In this document: in pieces, positions 1 through 7,069 of the stretch
Layout: every line of letters starts with the position of its first letter
Position numbering within the stretch: the stretch's first letter is position 1
Source: Flavobacteriales bacterium
GTDB taxonomy: Bacteria > Bacteroidota > Bacteroidia > Flavobacteriales > UBA7312
Reading direction: 5' to 3'
Assembly (NCBI GenBank): GCA_002862585.1
Contig: PKDP01000004.1
Coordinates: 1 to 11,886 of the forward strand
Length of the DNA: 11,886 nucleotides
Program-made: the position numbers and the translations under genes
The notes under the pieces: model-generated
Told to the model about the DNA's origin: nothing
The model's database searches: none
Seen by the model: only the letters and a program-made list of their open reading frames with translations

Positions 1-204
1 AAACATATCACCTCGACCCATCAAAAGCCAAGACGCAGAAATCTTAGAAAATCGTTTTAAAATTTTCTGTAAAACGTCAATACTTGGCTTATTTCTTCCA
101 GACAAAATATGCGAAATAGTTGACCTATTAACGTCTATTTCTTGTGCAAATGCGTTGGGGCTTAAGCCATATTTTTCAATGATATTTTGGATACGTTTCT
201 CCAT
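1..204 (-). CDS. XRE-family helix-turn-helix regulator, C-terminus cut by window edge
   Basis: I translated the first 204 bases on the minus strand by hand. ATG at 204-202 opens 68 codons with no stop before the left edge, so only the N-terminus is present. The protein begins MEKRIQNIIEKYGLSPNAFA and continues with EIDVNRSTISHILSGRNKPS, a clear Cro/cI-type HTH: helix 2 around residues 16-23, the recognition helix around 27-36, and the SGRNKPS turn at 36-42. It ends in a WLLMGRGDM stretch, which is common in Bacteroidota XRE regulators that carry a further C-terminal part. It is transcribed away from the mutL run. A dyad of TGTTACA and TGTAAACA halves overlaps its probable -7 box, which suggests autorepression; that is inference. 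The family call is secure, the ligand or target unknown. Confidence 0.88.
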   Translation of the reverse strand, partial: MEKRIQNIIEKYGLSPNAFAQEIDVNRSTISHILSGRNKPSIDVLQKILKRFSKISASWLLMGRGDMF

Positions 205-213
205 ATTTTACAG

Positions 214-233
214 TGTTACAAATGTAAACATAA
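214..233 (-). promoter_or_regulatory. Probable operator overlapping the -7 box of the XRE gene
   Basis: Read on the minus strand, TACATTTG (226-219) fits the Bacteroidota -7 consensus TAnnTTTG and ends 14 nt before the XRE start codon. No good -33 TTG is seen at the usual spacing. The same bases lie inside an imperfect dyad on the plus strand, TGTTACA (214-220) facing TGTAAACA (223-230). A repressor bound here would block the polymerase, the usual arrangement for autoregulated XRE repressors. The sequence match is direct; the function is inferred. Confidence 0.45.
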
Positions 234-411
234 TTTTTAATTCTAGATACTTTATTTGTCTTAAACTAATGAAAATAAGGTTGTTTTATGGCTAATATAC
301 CTATTTATACAACTTAGATGATAAATGTAACTTGCTGATAAATAATGATTTATAGAAATTTAATTTATTTTGTTGATTATTGTAACATTTTCAGCTCTAT
401 TTTGCTGATTT

Positions 412-449
412 TTATGTTTACATAAGTGAATTAAGAAGATATAATTTTG
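412..449 (+). promoter_or_regulatory. Candidate promoter of the mutL run with an operator-like element
   Basis: TAATTTTG at 442-449 matches the TAnnTTTG -7 element on the plus strand and would give a leader of roughly 90 nt before the ATG at 544. Just upstream, TTATGTTTACAT at 412-423 is an exact reverse complement of bases 222-233 beside the XRE gene, and it sits where the -33 element would be. There is no clean TTTG at -33. The layout suggests that the XRE regulator may also control this transcript, but this is inference. Confidence 0.4.
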
Positions 450-543
450 GAAATTATGGAAGTATGATAAACAAAATTATACATCTATTTTTAAGTAATT
501 ACACCCCTACTCTATTGATTATGATTTTGCTTATTTTTGCTTT

Positions 544-801
544 ATGCAAGCACCCAAACTTCCAAGCTTTTTTAAAACCGCTAGACACCGACAGTTTGAT
601 TACAAGTCAAGGTACTATGATGCTCTAAAGGAAGATTTAGAAAAAAGAGTGAAATCTGCCGAAAATGGAAATTCAAATTTGGACTTTTCAAAAAATTGGC
701 AACAGAGTAAACGGTCTAAAGAAATTAACTATTCAAATAAAAGGATAATTCTTATCGTTTTCATTTTACTATTATTTAGCTTTGCTTTACTGAAATTTTA
801 A
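544..801 (+). CDS. Small C-terminally anchored membrane protein preceding mutL
   Basis: This 85-residue protein has a basic and aromatic N-terminal half with an RQFDYKSRYYD stretch (residues 16-26), a charged linker, and one hydrophobic segment at about residues 66-84 that reaches almost to the C-terminus, as in tail-anchored proteins. From memory, similar FDYxxRYY small proteins precede mutL in many Flavobacteriia and are sometimes labelled riboflavin synthase beta subunit because ribH often lies nearby; nothing here supports that enzymatic role. Function is unknown. ATG at 544 is the only ATG in this frame after the upstream stop at 496-498, so the start is well fixed. Its stop is 1 nt before the mutL ATG, so the two are very likely co-transcribed and perhaps translationally coupled. 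Confidence 0.8.
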   Translation: MQAPKLPSFFKTARHRQFDYKSRYYDALKEDLEKRVKSAENGNSNLDFSKNWQQSKRSKEINYSNKRIILIVFILLLFSFALLKF

Positions 802-802
802 T

Positions 803-2605
803 ATGTCCGATATCATTCAACTTTTACCTGAGCATGTAGCAAACCAAATTGCTGCCGGCGAAGTTATTCAACGCCCCTCTTCTGCAGTAAAGGAATTATT
901 AGAGAACGCCATAGATTCTGGCGCTTCTGATATAAAACTTATTGTTAAAGATGCTGGACGAACATTAATTCAGGTTATTGATAACGGTTGCGGTATGAGT
1001 GAAACGGATGCAAGAATGTGCTTTGAAAGACATTCCACTTCAAAAATCAGAGAGGCTAATGATATCCATAGTATTCGTACAATGGGTTTCCGCGGTGAAG
1101 CTATGGCATCTATGGTTGCAATTGCTCATGTAGAATTAAAATCAAAACTTCACGATGTTGAGCTAGGCACTAAAATTATAATTGAAGGAAGCGAACTTAT
1201 TTCTCAAGAAAATTGCACCTCTAATAATGGTACATCCATCTCTATAAAGAACTTATTTTTTAACGTTCCAGCTAGAAGAAAATTTTTGAAATCCGATAAT
1301 GTAGAACTCAAGCATATTTTCGATGAATTTTACAGGGTGGCATTAGCAAATGAAGACTGTTCTTTTTCATTTTATCAAAACGATAAAGAAGTATTGAACC
1401 TTCCTAAATCTACTGTCAAACAACGAGTAGTAGGAATTTTTGGGGCTAAATACAACGAAAAGCTGGTTCCTGTTTCTGAGGAAACTACTTTAATCACTAT
1501 CTCAGGTTTTATTGGAAAGCCTGAATTTTCTAAGAAAACTAGAGGTGAGCAGTATTTTTTCGTAAATAATAGATTTATAAAAAGCCCCTATTTACACCAC
1601 GCTGTTAATAATGCCTTTAAAGATTTAATTTCTGATGGCAATCATCCATCTTACTTTTTGTTTTTTGATATCGACCCTAAGTTTATTGATGTTAATATTC
1701 ATCCAACCAAAACTGAAATTAAATTTGAAGATGAGAAATCCATTTATGCCATTATTCGCTCATGTGTAAAACGAGCACTAGGAATACATAATATCGTGCC
1801 TACTTTAGATTTTGACAAAGATCCTGCTTTCAGTAATATTCCTAAATCTAGCAATGAAGTACGCCAACCAACTATAAAAGTTGATTCCTCATATAATCCT
1901 TTTCAAGAAAAAGAACCAAAAGTCAGTAGCTACTCACCTAGCCCAAAGGTGAAAACTGACAATTGGGAAAAACTCTTCGAAGATTTGCCAGTTCCTGAAA
2001 GTCAACCACAGCAAACAGAAACAATAAGCAAGAGCTGGAGTGAAGATTCTGAAACTACAGAGTCTGCAATTTTTCAATTGAACAACGAATACATTGTTTC
2101 TAGAATAAAATCTGGAATGATGATTATTCATCAGCAAAGAGCTCATGAACGAATTTTGTATGAGTATTACCTTAATTCTCAAAACGTAGAAGGTCAATCT
2201 CAGCAAATGTTATTTCCAAAAACCATAAGTCTAAACCCTTCAGATATTGAATTGGTAAAAGAAATAAGTGATAGGCTTTTCAATTTAGGCTTTAGGTTTG
2301 ACTACCTTAATAAAAATAGCATTGTGGTTTTGGGTAGTCCATTAGATATAGAAATGGAAAATCTGGAAGGTGTTTTTGAAGAACTAATTGAACAATATAA
2401 AACTCAGTCTTCTCTAGAAAAAAGAGATAACTTTGCACTTTCTATGGCTAAGAGCATGTGTATTAATAAAGGGCGAACACTGAGTATTACAGAAATGAAC
2501 TCTATAATTGATAACCTATTTGCTTGTCAAACACCAAATGCAACCGCCAATAGAAAACCAACACTAATAACTTTAACACTAGAAGAAATAGCAAAAAAGT
2601 TTTAA
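803..2605 (+). CDS. mutL: DNA mismatch repair protein MutL
   Basis: MutL is the ATP-driven matchmaker that links mismatch-bound MutS to strand excision in the cytoplasm. The 600-residue length is normal. The N-terminal GHKL ATPase is complete: ELLENAIDSGA at 31-41 (catalytic Glu34), DNGCGM at 60-65, GFRGEA at 95-100 and GTSISIKNLFFNVPARRKF at 143-161. The second N-terminal domain contains DVNIHPTK at 296-303 with its conserved Lys. A low-complexity linker (about 335-420) leads to the C-terminal dimerisation domain (about 421-600). In that domain the metal-binding endonuclease motif DQHA(x)2E(x)4E is replaced by HQQRAHERILYE (443-454), and the CPHGRPT motif by TANRKPT (581-587), so nicking activity is doubtful. 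It starts 1 nt after the preceding gene's stop and ends 1 nt before the next start. Confidence 0.97.
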   Translation: MSDIIQLLPEHVANQIAAGEVIQRPSSAVKELLENAIDSGASDIKLIVKDAGRTLIQVIDNGCGMSETDARMCFERHSTSKIREANDIHSIRTMGFRGEAMASMVAIAHVELKSKLHDVELGTKIIIEGSELISQENCTSNNGTSISIKNLFFNVPARRKFLKSDNVELKHIFDEFYRVALANEDCSFSFYQNDKEVLNLPKSTVKQRVVGIFGAKYNEKLVPVSEETTLITISGFIGKPEFSKKTRGEQYFFVNNRFIKSPYLHHAVNNAFKDLISDGNHPSYFLFFDIDPKFIDVNIHPTKTEIKFEDEKSIYAIIRSCVKRALGIHNIVPTLDFDKDPAFSNIPKSSNEVRQPTIKVDSSYNPFQEKEPKVSSYSPSPKVKTDNWEKLFEDLPVPESQPQQTETISKSWSEDSETTESAIFQLNNEYIVSRIKSGMMIIHQQRAHERILYEYYLNSQNVEGQSQQMLFPKTISLNPSDIELVKEISDRLFNLGFRFDYLNKNSIVVLGSPLDIEMENLEGVFEELIEQYKTQSSLEKRDNFALSMAKSMCINKGRTLSITEMNSIIDNLFACQTPNATANRKPTLITLTLEEIAKKF

Positions 2606-2606
2606 G

Positions 2607-3350
2607 ATGAATATACAACCTGCACGATTTAGTTATTTACCTGAGGTAGTAAAGAATTTCCTCATCATTAACGGTTTATTTTTTCTAGCAAAATATGTGT
2701 TAGGCACTAATTTCGGTATAAATCTTGATCAACACTTGGCACTACACTATTGGGAATCGCCAGACTTCAGACCACACCAATTTGTAACGCATTTATTTAT
2801 GCACGGCAGTTTTTCTCATATACTGTTCAATATGTTTGCCTTGTGGATGTTCGGAAACCAATTGGAAAATATATGGGGAGGCAAGCGTTTTCTAGTGTAT
2901 TTCATGATTACCGGTTTAGGAGCAGCTGTTTTACATTTGGCTGTTATTCAATTTCAAATATCAGCTCTTGAAGCCCAAATGGCTTTGGAACAAATTAATA
3001 GAGTTACATCTAGCGGCTATGATGCTTTACAAAACGGCCAAAACTTTATTGACCCATTAATGGGCAAACTTAATTTACTGTATTACACCCCAACCGTTGG
3101 TGCTTCTGGTGCAGTTTTTGGACTACTTCTAGCCTTTGGAATGCTTTTCCCAAACACATTAATTTACCTTTATTTTGCTATTCCTATCAAGGCAAAATAC
3201 TTTGTGGCTGGTTATGGACTTCTAGAGTTGTGGTTAGGAATACAAAATAGTGCTAGCGATAATGTAGCACATTTTGCTCATTTAGGCGGAATGTTATTCG
3301 GCTATTTTCTAATTAAATACTGGAGAAAAAACAGTCAGCATTTTTATTAA
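2607..3350 (+). CDS. Rhomboid-family intramembrane serine protease (first of two)
   Basis: This 247-residue multi-pass membrane protein has the rhomboid core. A conserved His/Asn stretch HGSFSHILFN lies at 66-75. The nucleophile is Ser167 in GASGAVFG (165-172), and the catalytic His225 lies in AHLGGMLFG (224-232), matching AHxxGxxxG. All residues of the Ser-His dyad are therefore present and the protein should be active, cutting transmembrane segments within the inner membrane. A hydrophilic insert at about 117-155 separates the second and third membrane segments and is longer than in GlpG-like rhomboids. The substrate is unknown. ATG at 2607 follows the mutL stop after 1 nt, and the next rhomboid starts 3 nt after this stop. 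Confidence 0.93.
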   Translation: MNIQPARFSYLPEVVKNFLIINGLFFLAKYVLGTNFGINLDQHLALHYWESPDFRPHQFVTHLFMHGSFSHILFNMFALWMFGNQLENIWGGKRFLVYFMITGLGAAVLHLAVIQFQISALEAQMALEQINRVTSSGYDALQNGQNFIDPLMGKLNLLYYTPTVGASGAVFGLLLAFGMLFPNTLIYLYFAIPIKAKYFVAGYGLLELWLGIQNSASDNVAHFAHLGGMLFGYFLIKYWRKNSQHFY

Positions 3351-3353
3351 AAG

Positions 3354-4226
3354 ATGATTTTAAAAGATTTTAAAACTAGTTTTAAAAACGTTAGTATGTT
3401 AAGCCGTTTAATTTATTTAAACGTAGGTATATTTATTGTGCTTGAAGTTCTGAATGTATTCTTCTTTCTGTTCAAAGTGCCTAATTATGAAATCTTAAAC
3501 TATTTAGGCTTGGCAGCCTCACCATCAGAACTACTTTCTAAACCATGGAGTGCAATAACATATATGTTTGTTCACAATGGATTTATTCATCTGATATTCA
3601 ATCTATTATGGCTATACTTTGGTGGCTCTATTTTCCTTAGATATCTTTCGAACAAACAAATTGTAAGTACCTACATACTTGGTGGACTTAGTGGTGGACT
3701 ATTTTATATTGTCGCCTATAACTATTTTCCAGCATTTAGTGCAACTCTAGCAAATTCTATGGCGTTAGGCTCATCGGCTTCGGTATTGGCAATTCTCATT
3801 GCTATTGCCACATATGTTCCCAATTATTCTGTAAACCTTACTTTTATAGGTAATGTGAAGTTAAAACACATTGCCATAGTATCCATTATGCTAGACTTAA
3901 TACTCATTCCCAAAGGAAATGCCGGTGGTCATATAGCACATATTGGTGGAGCATTTTATGGCTTTATATTTAGCCAACAACTGTTAAAAGGAAAAGATAT
4001 CTCTAGAGGTTTCGATAGATTCATGGACTATGTTACATCCGCATTTAAACCCTTTAAACCATTAAAGACGGCCTACAAAAGACCAAAGACTGATGACCAA
4101 TGGAGAGAAAATAAATCAACAGAACAAAAACAAATAAATCTTATATTAGATAAAATTGCCAAATCAGGATACGAGAGCCTGAATAAAGAGGAAAAAGACA
4201 CCCTATTTAAAGCCAGTAAAAAATAA
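3354..4226 (+). CDS. Rhomboid-family intramembrane serine protease (second), with soluble C-terminal tail
   Basis: This 290-residue protein is a second rhomboid, diverged from its upstream neighbour. The HNGFIHLIFN stretch is at 74-83. The nucleophile motif reads GSSASV (139-144), with Ser141 in the GxS position instead of the usual GASG. His196 in AHIGGAFYG (195-203) completes the dyad. Activity is likely but less certain because of the altered serine loop. After the last membrane segment (about 200-215) comes a basic cytoplasmic tail of about 75 residues. It ends in a predicted helical module with DKIAKSGYESLNKEEKDTLF (247-266 region onward), a conserved C-terminal block that I recall from many Bacteroidota rhomboids. 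The pair is probably an old duplication. Confidence 0.9.
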   Translation: MILKDFKTSFKNVSMLSRLIYLNVGIFIVLEVLNVFFFLFKVPNYEILNYLGLAASPSELLSKPWSAITYMFVHNGFIHLIFNLLWLYFGGSIFLRYLSNKQIVSTYILGGLSGGLFYIVAYNYFPAFSATLANSMALGSSASVLAILIAIATYVPNYSVNLTFIGNVKLKHIAIVSIMLDLILIPKGNAGGHIAHIGGAFYGFIFSQQLLKGKDISRGFDRFMDYVTSAFKPFKPLKTAYKRPKTDDQWRENKSTEQKQINLILDKIAKSGYESLNKEEKDTLFKASKK

Positions 4227-4230
4227 AAAC

Positions 4231-5250
4231 GTGCTAAACACTTTTCTATACATACTCAATATGTTGGTGCTGTTTGCCCTGTTTCTATCTTATTTATCAC
4301 CTCATGTAAGTCCAGATTCTTTTTTATGGCCCATTGCTTTTACTGGACTCATCTACCCTACACTCTTATTAATTAACTTCTTGTTTTTAGTCTACTGGAC
4401 TATATGTTTCAAAAGACACGCTTGGGCCAACCTAATAGTAATTCTATTAGGTTATGGTCACATAGAAAAACTAATAAAAGTTCAAGAAAATCAATCGTCA
4501 ATAGAAAGTAGATTTTCTGTAATGAGTTTCAATGTACGTTTATTCAATGCTTACAATTGGATTGAAGATGACAATATAAAAGATGAAATCATAAACTACT
4601 TAAACAATACAAATACAGGAGTCATTTGTTTTCAAGAGTTTTATGCCCCAGATGAATTGCCAAAATTAAATTACCCATTCAGTCATATTGGTATCCAAAG
4701 CAATAGAAAAAGCTGGAGGATGGCTACTTACTCTAAATACCCAATACTGAAAAAAGGAACAGTTAGTATAAATGGTGAGTATCAAAATAATGTGTGCATA
4801 TTCTCAGATATTTTAGTTGACACAGATACTATTCGTATCTACAACGTTCATTTAGCATCTAATTGGTTTCAGAAAGAAGATTATCAATTTTTAGATAAGC
4901 CTACAGTAGAAGGAGCCGAAAACATAATTGAACGTCTGAGAGTTTCGTTTTCAAAACGCTCAAAACAAGTAAAGGCCATTAAAAAACATATGAATACTTC
5001 AATTTACCCAGTCATTCTCTGTGGAGATTTCAATGACACGCCAAATTCATACGCTTATAAGAAACTCTCAGAAGGTCTGTTAGATAGTTTTGTAGAAGGC
5101 GGTAAAGGGTTAGGACAAACATATAATGGGAAATTTCCCGCATTACGCATTGATTATATACTTCATAGTCCGGAAATTAATTTAAATAAATTCGAAACCT
5201 TCGATAGTAACTTTTCAGACCACTACCCATTAATTAGTCATTTCGACTGA
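4231..5250 (+). CDS. Membrane-anchored endonuclease/exonuclease/phosphatase (EEP) fold protein
   Basis: This 339-residue protein has three hydrophobic segments in the first 75 residues (about 2-20, 33-57 and 64-75) and then an EEP-type hydrolase domain from about residue 94. The metal and catalytic residues are all visible: Asn101 in SFNVRLFN, Glu136 in CFQEF, His207 in YNVHLASNW, Asp266 and Asn268 in GDFNDTP, Asp308 in RIDYIL and the terminal SDH at 329-331. The fold hydrolyses phosphodiesters in nucleic acids, phospholipids or inositol phosphates; the sequence alone does not say which. I chose the GTG start at 4231, 4 nt after the rhomboid stop, because it keeps the first membrane segment whole; the next ATG (4261) would cut it. 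It is the last gene of the run, with no hairpin terminator seen. Confidence 0.88.
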   Translation: MLNTFLYILNMLVLFALFLSYLSPHVSPDSFLWPIAFTGLIYPTLLLINFLFLVYWTICFKRHAWANLIVILLGYGHIEKLIKVQENQSSIESRFSVMSFNVRLFNAYNWIEDDNIKDEIINYLNNTNTGVICFQEFYAPDELPKLNYPFSHIGIQSNRKSWRMATYSKYPILKKGTVSINGEYQNNVCIFSDILVDTDTIRIYNVHLASNWFQKEDYQFLDKPTVEGAENIIERLRVSFSKRSKQVKAIKKHMNTSIYPVILCGDFNDTPNSYAYKKLSEGLLDSFVEGGKGLGQTYNGKFPALRIDYILHSPEINLNKFETFDSNFSDHYPLISHFD

Positions 5251-6824
5251 TTCTTCTTTACTCTTTTCAGTTGCAATAAGTTCATGGCGTTAGATTCAAA
5301 ACCAGAAATATCGTTTTGAACAAAACGAATAACTTGATCGTAGTACAAAGGAACAATAGCCGATTCGTCAATTATCAATTGATTCATTAATTGATAATAG
5401 TATTGCCTTTTCTCTAATGAAACCTCCACCATCGCCGCTTCATAATAGGCATCGTATTTATCATTTGAAAAATGCGTGTAATTTGGTCCATTAGGACAAA
5501 AGTTTTTAGAGTAAAACAAGGCTAAATAATTTTCTGCATCAGCATAATCAGCAATCCATGAGCCCCTAAAAAAGTCGAGTTTAGATGTAGCCACCATTTG
5601 TCGGTGAGTAGATGGCGGATTAATATTAATTGAAACAGATATGCCTATTTCTGAAAGCTGATTTTGAATAAACTCACACAAATCAAGATATGAACTTGTA
5701 GTATTAAGCGTAACCTTTATATCTTCTAGTTTGGATGCTCTAATTAATTCTTTTGCTCGCTCAGGATTGTAGTCATAGCCCCTCAAGGTATCAGAGAATG
5801 AAGGCAAGCCTTTTGGAATAAATCCATTTACAGCAGGAGTGCCAATATTATTCCTCAAATAGGTAATCATTTTCTTTCGGTCAAAGCCATAGTTAATCGC
5901 TTTTCTCACTTCAATACTCTGACTAGCCGATGTATTGTTATCGTCCATTAAAAAACCTAAATATTCCGTATTTAGATAAGGCAAGGACTGAAGTTGTATT
6001 TCACCTATATATTCATCCCTCAACACACCATCAGATGTCAACACCTCATCTTTAAAGGAAGGGTCTAGCCCAGAAATGAAATCAATATTTCCTTTTAAAA
6101 ACTCTAGAAAGGCTGTTTGCTTGTCTTTTATAAAAGTAACAGAAATAGCATCTAAAAATGGAAGCCCATCTTCAAAATAATGATTGTTTTTTCTGAATAC
6201 TAGCTTTACATTCTCCTTCCAAAGCTGAAAATGAAACGGTCCAGCACCGATAGGTGCATCTCTGAAGCTTGTATTTTCTACAATGATTTTTGGAACAACA
6301 GAACAATATGACATGGACAATAAACCTAGAAAAGGTGGGAATGGCTGTTTTAATGATATCCTAAGAGTACTATCATCAATAGCAACATAGTTAGCAACAT
6401 TATTCATTACCCAGGCTCCTGGAGAAGCAATTGTTTTGTCTGTTAACCGACCGAAACTATACACAAAGTCCTGAGCCGATACTTTTCTATCTTTTTCTGA
6501 AGTGAATAAAGGATGTTCATGAAATAAAACATCATTCCTCAAATGAAAGGTGTAAGTCAAAGCGTCTTCAGTAATACCCCACGAATGGGCTATACAAGGC
6601 TGAACATTAAGATTAGAATCTAATTGAACTAAACCATTAAATAATTGATTAACAGCCCAAATATTTGCTTGATCTTTAGCAAATGCTGGATCAAGACTTG
6701 TTATCCCAGCTGATTCATTGTATTTGAAGATACTTAGATTAGAATCATCAACAGTATTTCTACATGAAAACGACAGTGAAAGAACACAAATAAATAAACA
6801 GAAATGGATTAGAGGGCGTATCAT
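5238..6824 (-). CDS. Oligopeptide/solute-binding lipoprotein of the SBP_bac_5 family
   Basis: This 528-residue protein resembles OppA/DppA-type substrate-binding proteins. The N-terminal signal peptide ends in a lipobox-like LSFSC with Cys21 as the probable lipidation site. The lipobox is loose (Phe at -2), as is often seen in this phylum. The mature part opens with ITSLDPAFAKD, and the fold-typical ALTYTFHLRNDVLFH block follows near residue 90. Later come the FRKNNHYFEDGLP, RKAINYGFDRKKM and YNPERAKELI blocks that mark the family. It would capture peptides or similar solutes in the periplasm. No permease or ATPase gene lies beside it, so its transport partner is elsewhere or it acts alone. 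The last 13 bases overlap the 3' end of the EEP gene tail to tail. A good Bacteroidota-type promoter lies just upstream at 6833-6863. Confidence 0.9.
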   Translation of the reverse strand: MIRPLIHFCLFICVLSLSFSCRNTVDDSNLSIFKYNESAGITSLDPAFAKDQANIWAVNQLFNGLVQLDSNLNVQPCIAHSWGITEDALTYTFHLRNDVLFHEHPLFTSEKDRKVSAQDFVYSFGRLTDKTIASPGAWVMNNVANYVAIDDSTLRISLKQPFPPFLGLLSMSYCSVVPKIIVENTSFRDAPIGAGPFHFQLWKENVKLVFRKNNHYFEDGLPFLDAISVTFIKDKQTAFLEFLKGNIDFISGLDPSFKDEVLTSDGVLRDEYIGEIQLQSLPYLNTEYLGFLMDDNNTSASQSIEVRKAINYGFDRKKMITYLRNNIGTPAVNGFIPKGLPSFSDTLRGYDYNPERAKELIRASKLEDIKVTLNTTSSYLDLCEFIQNQLSEIGISVSININPPSTHRQMVATSKLDFFRGSWIADYADAENYLALFYSKNFCPNGPNYTHFSNDKYDAYYEAAMVEVSLEKRQYYYQLMNQLIIDESAIVPLYYDQVIRFVQNDISGFESNAMNLLQLKRVKKNQSK

Positions 6825-6832
6825 TCAGGGAG

Positions 6833-6863
6833 TAAAAATACACTATATCGATAAACATTCAAA
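6833..6863 (-). promoter_or_regulatory. Bacteroidota-type promoter of the SBP lipoprotein gene
   Basis: On the minus strand TTTG (6863-6860) is followed after exactly 19 bases by TATTTTTA (6840-6833), which matches seven of eight positions of the -33 TTTG / -7 TAnnTTTG pattern used by the primary sigma factor of this phylum. Only 8 nt separate the -7 box from the ATG at 6824, so the transcript would have an extremely short or no leader. Confidence 0.55.
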
Positions 6864-6913
6864 TTCCAGCCTAGAAGGATTATAAATGTGAACTTGTCGG
6901 AGGTTCAATCTAT

Positions 6914-6988
6914 ACTCAAACTATGTGTAATGGTTAGCTTAATTGCGATAAACGATTTTAACTTTTTAGCGCTAACAAATGTTTGAGT
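6914..6988. repeat. Nested inverted repeat in the mtaB upstream region
   Basis: ACTCAAAC (6914-6921) pairs perfectly with GTTTGAGT (6981-6988). Inside it, GTTAGC (6933-6938) pairs with GCTAAC (6971-6976), which is itself part of the palindrome TTAGCGCTAA (6966-6975). The arms nest, so a long hairpin could form in DNA or in RNA if transcribed. The match is direct; any function is unknown and chance is possible in such AT-rich sequence. Confidence 0.35.
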
Positions 6989-7069
6989 TCCTTACAGACT
7001 GGAAAATGAAATTAAAAAAATTATCAAATGACACTCATGTTTTATTATACGAGCAGAATTAAAAAAGAG

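Larger units (their letters stand above)
205..543. promoter_or_regulatory. Divergent intergenic region between the XRE gene and the mutL run
   Basis: These 339 bases hold no convincing gene. They are very AT-rich and contain candidate promoters for both directions, a cluster of TGTAAC/TGTTTACA elements (214-220, 324-331, 381-387, 222-233, 412-423) and three TTGYTGAT copies (332-339, 370-377, 402-409). A second TAnnTTTG match, TATTTTTG at 532-539, lies 4 nt before the ATG at 544. No tRNA, riboswitch or terminator hairpin was seen. Confidence 0.6.

Noticed and set aside
464..628. A 54-codon plus-strand frame starting at ATG 464 with a hydrophobic middle, overlapping the small gene at 544
   Set aside because: It overlaps in another frame a better supported small gene with a recognisable FDYxxRYY stretch and tight linkage to mutL; hydrophobic frames are common in AT-rich DNA. 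Conservation of its reading frame in relatives would reopen it.
1934..2206. Minus-strand frame of 90 codons inside mutL
   Set aside because: It lies wholly opposite the MutL linker and C-terminal domain, shows no family features, and has no promoter or neighbours to support it. Similar antisense frames at 8034-8225 and 9371-9613 were rejected for the same reason.
2750..2971. Plus-strand frame of 73 codons inside the first rhomboid gene
   Set aside because: It is a shifted frame across the conserved rhomboid HGSFSHILFN region and has no recognisable features.
6902..6910. GGTTCAATC resembling a tRNA T-loop
   Set aside because: The flanking bases do not pair into a T stem, and no acceptor, D or anticodon arm can be placed around it on either strand.
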